A stretch of DNA of 11,393 bases. Source: Candidatus Calditenuaceae archaeon JGI OTU-3. GTDB lineage: Archaea > Thermoproteota > Nitrososphaeria_A > Caldarchaeales > Calditenuaceae. The number at the start of each line of letters is the position of its first letter. The first letter of the stretch is position 1. Made by a program: the position numbers and the translations under genes. Shown here one piece after another: positions 6,300 to 11,393 of this stretch. The notes beneath the pieces are model-generated. The model was not told the origin of the DNA. It did not search any database and was given only the letters and a program-made list of their open reading frames with translations. The stretch spans positions 2,035 through 13,427 of the forward strand of contig AWOC01000027.1 of assembly GCA_000494185.1 (NCBI GenBank), read 5' to 3'.

Positions 6300-7278
6300 T
6301 AGAGCTCTCGGGGAGCTGGGGGAGGAGTGGGTTCTGAGGGAGATTCTTGCTAGCCTCTCAGACGTATCTGCACTCAGGCTGGGGGTAGGTGATGACGCTG
6401 TAGAGCTTCGGGGCGCGGAGGAAATAGTTGTGGCTGGAGACATGCTAGTGGAGTCGACCGACGTCCCGTTAGGGATGACCCACCGCCAGATAGGGATGAA
6501 GGCTGTAACGGCTGTCGTCAGCGACTTCGCCGCCAAGGGGGCCGAGCCCCAATACTTCTTCGTGGAGCTAGGACTGCCGGCCTCCATGAAGGGACGGGAG
6601 TTTCGCGACCTGTGGGGCGGCATCCTCTCGGCATCCAAGATGTATGGCGGCGTCGTTGTGGGTGGCGATACAAACGAGGCGAAGGAGATCGTGGTGGGTG
6701 TCGTAGCAATAGGCAGGGCCATCAACCCCATCCCTCGGAAAGGAGCCAGGCCCGGCGACATTCTCGCCGTCACGGGATTATTTGGGAAGACCTACGCGGG
6801 CCTCCACGCGGCATTTAGCGGTAACCGTGATCCAAAGTGGCGCCCCCTACTCGACGCCGTATACGAGCCGAGGGCAAGGCTTAGAGAGGGGATCGAGCTG
6901 GCGAGGGCGGGCCTCGCAACTTCCTCTATCGATTCTAGCGACGGTCTCGAGGCATGCTTACGAGAGCTCTCCGAGATGAGTGGCGTCGGCTTCATAGTTG
7001 AGAGGCTGCCACTCGACCCACTTGCAGAGGAATATGTGTGCGTACACGGCCTCGACCTCTACGAGGCTGTTTTACGGGGCGGCGAGGAGTATGAGCTGGT
7101 TCTCACCGTACCATCCTCGAGGCTTGAAGAAGCAGCTGGGCTCCTAGAGGGGCTAGGCTGTAGCCTTATACCGGTCGGCAAGGCCGTAGAGGACCGCATA
7201 GTGATGATCAAGTCGGGGAACTCAGAGATGGAGCTTCGAGGGAGGGGCTGGAGACATTTTAAGGGGCGCCCCCGATGA
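6286..7278 (+). CDS. thiL: Thiamine-monophosphate kinase
   Basis: Phosphorylates thiamine monophosphate with ATP to thiamine diphosphate. A 330-residue member of the PurM/AIR-synthase-like fold. Motifs, numbered from the GTG: VGDDAV (35-40), VAGDMLVEST (49-58), HRQIGMKAV then SDFAAKGAEP (79-88), VVGGDTNE (124-131), GARPGDILAVTG (153-164), DSSDGL (216-221) and GGEEYELVLT (265-274). These acidic blocks bind Mg2+ and nucleotide in the family. I chose the GTG at 6286 because of GGAGGG upstream; the ATG at 6256 is the alternative, giving 340 residues and a 44-nt overlap with panE instead of 14. Last gene of the CoA operon. Other members of the PurM fold (HypE, SelD, PurM) fit less well because the VVGGDTNE and GGEEYEL blocks are those of ThiL. 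Confidence 0.93.
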   Translation: METLDRALGELGEEWVLREILASLSDVSALRLGVGDDAVELRGAEEIVVAGDMLVESTDVPLGMTHRQIGMKAVTAVVSDFAAKGAEPQYFFVELGLPASMKGREFRDLWGGILSASKMYGGVVVGGDTNEAKEIVVGVVAIGRAINPIPRKGARPGDILAVTGLFGKTYAGLHAAFSGNRDPKWRPLLDAVYEPRARLREGIELARAGLATSSIDSSDGLEACLRELSEMSGVGFIVERLPLDPLAEEYVCVHGLDLYEAVLRGGEEYELVLTVPSSRLEEAAGLLEGLGCSLIPVGKAVEDRIVMIKSGNSEMELRGRGWRHFKGRPR

Positions 7279-7299
7279 TCCGAGGAGCGGCTGAAGTAA

Positions 7300-7309
7300 C
7301 ATATATTTT
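7300..7309 (+). promoter_or_regulatory. TATA box of leuS
   Basis: CATATATTTT, preceded by GAAGTAA, is the best TATA match in the window. It lies in the 57-nt gap after thiL, centred about 31 nt before the leuS ATG, so transcription should begin within a few bases of the ATG. No Shine-Dalgarno site is visible (CTGACCCTGTAG precedes ATG). It indicates that leuS is transcribed separately from the CoA operon. Confidence 0.65.
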
Positions 7310-7335
7310 ACAAAGCCTTCTAGCTGACCCTGTAG

Positions 7336-10236
7336 ATGCGGATAACCTCGTCGGTCCCATATGAGGAGAAGTGGCTCCGAAGATGGGAGGAGGACAAAAT
7401 CTTTTACGCCGACCCTGACCCGCGGAGACCGAAAGTCTTTGTAACCTTCCCGTATTCCTACCAGAATGGGCCGCTCCACATAGGTCACGGATTCACGGCC
7501 ACACGTGGAGACATCTATGCACGCTACAAGAGGATGAAGGGCTTCAACGTACTATTCCCATGGGCTTGGCACTGGACTGGGGAGGCTGTTGCAGGGACGT
7601 CGGAGAGACTCAAAAAGGGCGACCAGACAGTCATCAGAGTCCTGAGGGACGTTGATAAGGTGCCTGAAGAGGTTCTTCCCACCTTCACCGTGCCCGAAAA
7701 CATCTGTAGATACTATACGGAGGAGAACAGGAGTGTCGCAAAGGCGATGGGTTTTTCGGTCGATTGGCGAAGAGAGTTCTATACCTCAGACCTCCACCCA
7801 TATTACAGCAGGTTCGTTGAGTGGCAGTATAGGACACTCCAGCGTCTAGGTAAGCTGAGGAAGGGGTCGCACCCCGTCGTCTGGTGCCCCGCCTGCGAGA
7901 GCCCCACAGGCGACCATGACAGGCTGGTCGGAGAGGGGGTATCGCCTATCGAGTTCACGCTTGTCTATTTCAAGCTGGAGGATGACGAGGCACATCTTGC
8001 CGCATCCACTCTTAGGCCAGAGACAATATTCGGAGCCACCAACCTCTGGATAAGGCCCGAGGCAAACTATATGGAGGTGGTGCTGGACAACACGCGGGTT
8101 ATCGTGAGCAGCGAGTCCTACGACAAGCTTATAAATCAGGCCAAGAACATCAAGCATCTCCGCAACCTCCGCGGAAGCGAGCTGATAGGAAGATACTGCG
8201 TGGCCCCTATCACGGGCATGCGGCTAATAGTATTGCCCGCAGAGTTCGTAGACCCTGCGACCGGCACAGGCGTCGTATACAGCGTCCCCAGCCACGCCCC
8301 CTACGACTATGCCGGTCTTAAGGAGCTTAAGGGTAGGGTAGACAGGCTTAGAGAGTTCGGGGTCGACCCAGCGATCCTCGAGCGTCTGACGCCTATCAAC
8401 ATCATAGATACAGAGGGGCTCGGCCCAAGCCCCGCGATCGAGATGGTTGAGAGAGAGGGGATCTCCTCCTCAACTGATCCACGCCTCGAGAGGCTCACCA
8501 AGGAGCTTTACTCAAAAGAGTTTTACGAGGGTGTCCTGAATGATCGGTGCGGAGAGTTCGCGGGCCTGTCGGTGAAGGATGCCCGCGACACGGTTAGGAG
8601 CCGGCTACTAGAGATGGGTCTAGGAGGGACGCTTTACGACCTCCCGGAACCAGTTATCTGTAGGAGTGGGGATAGATGCATCGTTAAGATTGTTGAGGAT
8701 CAATGGTTCATAGCCTACAGCGACGAGGAGTGGAAGAACACGGTGAGGGAGTACGTCGCGCGGGAGCTCCACGTTTTCCCCGAGAACGCTAGGCAGTGGC
8801 TCCTAAACGTAATCGACTGGCTAAAGAACTGGCCCTGCACAAGGAAGACCGGCCTTGGGACAAAGTTCCCATTTGACGAAAAATGGATCGTCGAGACTCT
8901 AAGCGACTCAACAGTCTACCCAGCACTATACACCGTGAGTAAGTATCTGAACGATGGCACGGTCAATCCGCATCAACTCACACCGCAGCTCCTAGACTTT
9001 GTTTTCCGTGGGGAAGGAGATCCAGCCCAGCTCTCCAGAGAGCTCCAGATCGAGAGAAGCGTTCTTGAGGCGATGCGTAGCGAGTTCGACTACTGGTACC
9101 CTGTGGACCTACGGGTCTCGGCAAAAGACCTCCTACCAAACCACTTGACATTCTATATCTTCCAGCACGCAGCGCTGTTTCCTAGACAAAAATGGCCCCG
9201 CGCCATCAGCGTCAACGGAATGGTTAGAATCGAGGGGGAGGAGATGCATAAGAGCCGCGGAAACTTCGTATCGCTGAAGGACGCGATCTCGAAAGTTGGG
9301 GCCGACGCTACAAGGCTGGCAATAATCCTCGCCGCAGAGGACATGGATGACCCCGACTGGAGATGGAAGAATGCCGAGGATCTCAGGAGGTATCTTGACA
9401 ACTTCCTGAAACTTGTTTTAGACCTGTACAGGCGTGAACATGACTCTTCGTGGGAGGAGGCGGATCTATGGGCCCTCACACGCTGCCAGCAGATAATTAG
9501 GGAGGTTGAGGAGAGCTTAGAAAAGCTGAAGACGCGAACAGCAGCCTCAAAGGTGCTATACGATATGGAAAACCTGGTGAAGAAATATCTGAGGAGAAAG
9601 ACGGGGACGCTGGGCCCCGCAATAAAAGAGCTGCTCGAGGCATGGATCCTCATGCTTGTCCCGCTCGCACCATTTACGGCAGAGGAGGCGTGGCACCAGA
9701 TGGGTAAGGGAGGATACGCCTCACTCGCGAGCTGGCCATCTTTCGCGGAGAAGTTTGATCAGCAGTTACTCCTACGGGACGAGCTGCTTGAGACGGTCTT
9801 GAGCGACGTAAGGAGCATCCGTAGGGTGATGCAGCAGGAGCCGCGGGAAGCCCTGTTATTTATTGCCCCCTCATGGATGACGAAGATACTAGAGGAGTGC
9901 CTCACCGGTGCGGAGCGCCGAGAACAAGCCTTAATGGGCATGATAGCCCGCCTCCTTGCGAGGCATCTAAGGCTGCCCGCCTCAAGCATACAGATTCTTG
10001 CCAGAAAAATTCTTGAAACGGCCCAGGACCTCTCGTCTAGATACAGTGTAGATACCATACTGAAGGCCGCGAGCCAAGAGGAGGAGATCTATAGAGCAAA
10101 TCTCCGTTACTTGGAGCAGGAGCTAGCCATGAAGGTGTCTCTTAGAGCAGCTGAGTCAGAGCTGGATGACCCCGTTGCAAGGCAGAAGGCAATGCAAGCA
10201 ACTCCCCTCCGCCCCGGAATCTATCTAATTGCTTGA
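7336..10236 (+). CDS. leuS: Leucyl-tRNA synthetase, archaeal type
   Basis: Charges tRNA-Leu with leucine. The 966 residues match the archaeal/eukaryotic LeuRS form. Class I catalytic signature HIGH is at 48-51 (PLHIGHGF). CP1 editing domain: STLRPETIFGATNLW (from 224), TGTGVVYSVPSHAPYD (309-324), with Asp324 the conserved residue that binds the amino group of misacylated amino acid. A CPAC pair within WCPACESPTGDHDRL suggests a metal-binding knuckle. The KMSKS loop reads EMHKS (636-640): the second lysine (Lys639) and Ser640 are kept, the first lysine and the first serine are changed. The anticodon-binding helical domain and the archaeal C-terminal extension follow, ending in RPGIYLIA. ATG at 7336 follows a TATA box with little or no leader. 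No reading-frame break is seen. The next gene begins 81 nt downstream. Confidence 0.98.
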   Translation: MRITSSVPYEEKWLRRWEEDKIFYADPDPRRPKVFVTFPYSYQNGPLHIGHGFTATRGDIYARYKRMKGFNVLFPWAWHWTGEAVAGTSERLKKGDQTVIRVLRDVDKVPEEVLPTFTVPENICRYYTEENRSVAKAMGFSVDWRREFYTSDLHPYYSRFVEWQYRTLQRLGKLRKGSHPVVWCPACESPTGDHDRLVGEGVSPIEFTLVYFKLEDDEAHLAASTLRPETIFGATNLWIRPEANYMEVVLDNTRVIVSSESYDKLINQAKNIKHLRNLRGSELIGRYCVAPITGMRLIVLPAEFVDPATGTGVVYSVPSHAPYDYAGLKELKGRVDRLREFGVDPAILERLTPINIIDTEGLGPSPAIEMVEREGISSSTDPRLERLTKELYSKEFYEGVLNDRCGEFAGLSVKDARDTVRSRLLEMGLGGTLYDLPEPVICRSGDRCIVKIVEDQWFIAYSDEEWKNTVREYVARELHVFPENARQWLLNVIDWLKNWPCTRKTGLGTKFPFDEKWIVETLSDSTVYPALYTVSKYLNDGTVNPHQLTPQLLDFVFRGEGDPAQLSRELQIERSVLEAMRSEFDYWYPVDLRVSAKDLLPNHLTFYIFQHAALFPRQKWPRAISVNGMVRIEGEEMHKSRGNFVSLKDAISKVGADATRLAIILAAEDMDDPDWRWKNAEDLRRYLDNFLKLVLDLYRREHDSSWEEADLWALTRCQQIIREVEESLEKLKTRTAASKVLYDMENLVKKYLRRKTGTLGPAIKELLEAWILMLVPLAPFTAEEAWHQMGKGGYASLASWPSFAEKFDQQLLLRDELLETVLSDVRSIRRVMQQEPREALLFIAPSWMTKILEECLTGAERREQALMGMIARLLARHLRLPASSIQILARKILETAQDLSSRYSVDTILKAASQEEEIYRANLRYLEQELAMKVSLRAAESELDDPVARQKAMQATPLRPGIYLIA

Positions 10237-10270
10237 ACCACCTATATCAACACTAACATCCATGAGATAA

Positions 10271-10284
10271 GCTATTTATTTAGA
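10271..10284 (+). promoter_or_regulatory. Possible TATA-like box before the transporter gene
   Basis: The AT-rich GCTATTTATTTAGA lies in the 81-nt gap after leuS, centred about 40 nt before the TTG at 10318. A transcript starting about 26 nt downstream would have a leader of about 14 nt, which holds only a weak Shine-Dalgarno-like GGTAAAG. The same AT-rich tract could instead help terminate leuS transcription. Nothing else is seen in this gap. Confidence 0.35.
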
Positions 10285-10317
10285 CCAATAAGCGTAAAAG
10301 TAGTGCGGTAAAGTAGC

Positions 10318-11393
10318 TTGAAGGGCAAAATATTCACTCTTGTCGCAGGGGTTGCTGTTGTCGTTGGAGCCCTGTCACTATCAGGCGTCTTAGCCCCTAA
10401 TCAGGTTATTTCGCTGACGGTCTTTGTTGGTATAATCTTGAGCATTCTCCTGTTCTGGAGACTCAGAGTGGCCTTCGCCCTCTTCGGCGTCTTTGTCCTC
10501 CTAGCCTCCGGCCTCCTCGATATACCCCACTTCATAGAGTTTGCGGGACTTGACATAATAGCATTCCTGATAGGGATGATGATCGTGATAGGATTTCTCG
10601 AGGAGCGCCACTTTTTTGAGTATCTATTGGAGAAGATCGTGGGGACCAGCAGCTCATCTATCAGATTGTTATTCATTTTGATGTCTGCGGCCGCCTTTTC
10701 GGCGGCTCTAGTCGACGAGGTCACCTCGATCCTGTTCATGACTGCACTCGTTCTCAGAATCGCTGGTGCGCTCGGAGCCTCTTTCATCCCACTTCTTATC
10801 TTGGTTATATTTGCAACCAATATCGGTAGCAGTGCAACAGTGGTAGGAAATCCCGTCGGCGTCATGATAGCGTTAAGGGCCGGCCTCGGATTCAGCGACT
10901 TTCTTAGATGGGCAACTCCAATATCGCTCCTTACCCTTTTGATGACTGTCCCCATAGGCTACTTCTACTTTAGAGGATACTTCCAGGAGCTGGATAGAAA
11001 GTTGAAAGAGGCTAAAATGGTTCAAGCTAACGTGGCGGAGAGGATCAATAATGGTCAGGCGAAGTTGGACCGGGTGGCGCTCCTGCTTTTTTTGGGCACT
11101 ATAGGGTTATTAGTCGCTCATACACCACTCGAAGTCGCTCTCGGTCTAGAGAAGAATACCCTGTTGCTTGGAGCACCTATGCTAGGCGCAGGGGTAGCAT
11201 TAATACTTGAGGGGCAACGCGCTCGCGAATTGGTTGAGAGGAGAGTGGACTGGTGGACACTACTTTTTTTCCTCCTATTCTTCTCGACCGTTGGTACACT
11301 CAAGTACGTAGGAGTTACCGGGACAATAGCACGGACCATTTACGATTTTGTAGGAGATAACCAAATCTTGTTCCTCACCATGACAGGATACAT
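10318..11393 (+). CDS. Ion transporter of the ArsB/NhaD (IT superfamily) type, 3' end outside window
   Basis: An open frame from TTG at 10318 to the window end, 358 codons and a split codon; relatives are about 420-450 residues, so most of the protein is present. It is strongly hydrophobic, with segments at about 5-25, 29-47, 50-66, 78-94, 116-131, 136-150, 155-169 and more after a charged cytoplasmic-type loop (220-255, rich in K, E, R). Two half-sites mark the family: VDEVTSILFMTA (132-143), in the place of the usual DNxPT helix break, and TNIGSSATVVGNPVGVM (167-183), matching the AANxGxxxTPxGxPxN block of ArsB, NhaD and SLC13-like carriers. Substrate could be Na+/H+, arsenite or a dicarboxylate; it cannot be chosen from sequence. 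An in-frame TAA at 10309-10311 makes TTG 10318 the only early start. Plasma membrane. Confidence 0.82.
   Translation, partial: MKGKIFTLVAGVAVVVGALSLSGVLAPNQVISLTVFVGIILSILLFWRLRVAFALFGVFVLLASGLLDIPHFIEFAGLDIIAFLIGMMIVIGFLEERHFFEYLLEKIVGTSSSSIRLLFILMSAAAFSAALVDEVTSILFMTALVLRIAGALGASFIPLLILVIFATNIGSSATVVGNPVGVMIALRAGLGFSDFLRWATPISLLTLLMTVPIGYFYFRGYFQELDRKLKEAKMVQANVAERINNGQAKLDRVALLLFLGTIGLLVAHTPLEVALGLEKNTLLLGAPMLGAGVALILEGQRARELVERRVDWWTLLFFLLFFSTVGTLKYVGVTGTIARTIYDFVGDNQILFLTMTGY

Noticed and set aside
2943..7488. Several open frames of 60-170 codons on the minus strand across the CoA operon.
   Set aside because: They lie opposite well-conserved genes, have low-complexity Ser/Pro/Arg-rich translations and no recognisable domain, as expected for antisense shadows in GC-rich DNA.
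10237..10317. Possible small RNA or tRNA gene between leuS and the transporter.
   Set aside because: No cloverleaf, no box C/D pair and no stable stem was found by eye; only an AT-rich promoter-like tract is seen.
27..10602. High count of the palindrome CTCGAG (about 16 copies, more than base composition predicts).
   Set aside because: GAGCTC, with the same composition, is also frequent, and CTC and GAG are favoured codons for Leu and Glu. The copies are scattered in coding sequence with no spacing pattern.
10401..10955. A 184-codon minus-strand open frame opposite the transporter.
   Set aside because: The plus strand encodes a clear membrane carrier with family motifs; the antisense product is Arg/Lys/Ile-rich without domain features.
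11085..11275. Two T7 runs (about 11090 and 11264) in the transporter gene as possible frameshift sites.
   Set aside because: Translation stays open and membrane-like through both runs, so no break or recoding is needed.

Overview
The window is archaeal. It carries the archaea-specific coenzyme A route (pantoate kinase plus phosphopantothenate synthetase), an archaeal-type leucyl-tRNA synthetase, a small archaeal winged-helix protein, and AT-rich TATA-like boxes about 25-30 nt upstream of ATG codons with no Shine-Dalgarno site between. Frequent AGG/AGA arginine and ATA isoleucine codons with a fairly GC-rich sequence suggest a thermophile, probably in the Thermoproteota or a nearby lineage. 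I cannot place it more exactly. The window is almost fully coding: no gap between genes exceeds about 120 bases, and I see no tRNA, rRNA, CRISPR array, insertion sequence or clear gene transfer.

Left part (1-2790): the 3' end of a small membrane protein overlaps a 91-residue winged-helix DNA-binding protein. These face, with a 2-nt gap, a long minus-strand gene for a molybdopterin-binding large subunit of the xanthine/aldehyde dehydrogenase family. That gene has its own promoter, and no FAD or iron-sulfur subunit gene lies beside it.

Centre (2907-7278): a tightly packed operon, pok-pps-panB-panE-thiL, with every junction overlapping. PanB and PanE make pantoate from 2-oxoisovalerate; pantoate kinase and phosphopantothenate synthetase then make 4'-phosphopantothenate, skipping free pantothenate. 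So all four consecutive steps sit in one transcription unit, in the order of steps 3, 4, 1, 2. ThiL, the last gene, makes thiamine diphosphate. That cofactor is used by acetolactate synthase, which feeds the branched-chain pathway supplying 2-oxoisovalerate.

Right part (7279-11393): leuS has its own TATA box and almost no leader. After it comes a polytopic ion transporter of the ArsB/NhaD type, cut by the window end.

Genes that begin transcription units (the dehydrogenase, pok, leuS) use ATG with a TATA-like box placed for leaderless or near-leaderless transcripts. Three of the four downstream genes of the CoA operon (pps, panE, thiL) use TTG or GTG with a Shine-Dalgarno site inside the preceding gene; panB is an ATG start with no clear Shine-Dalgarno site.
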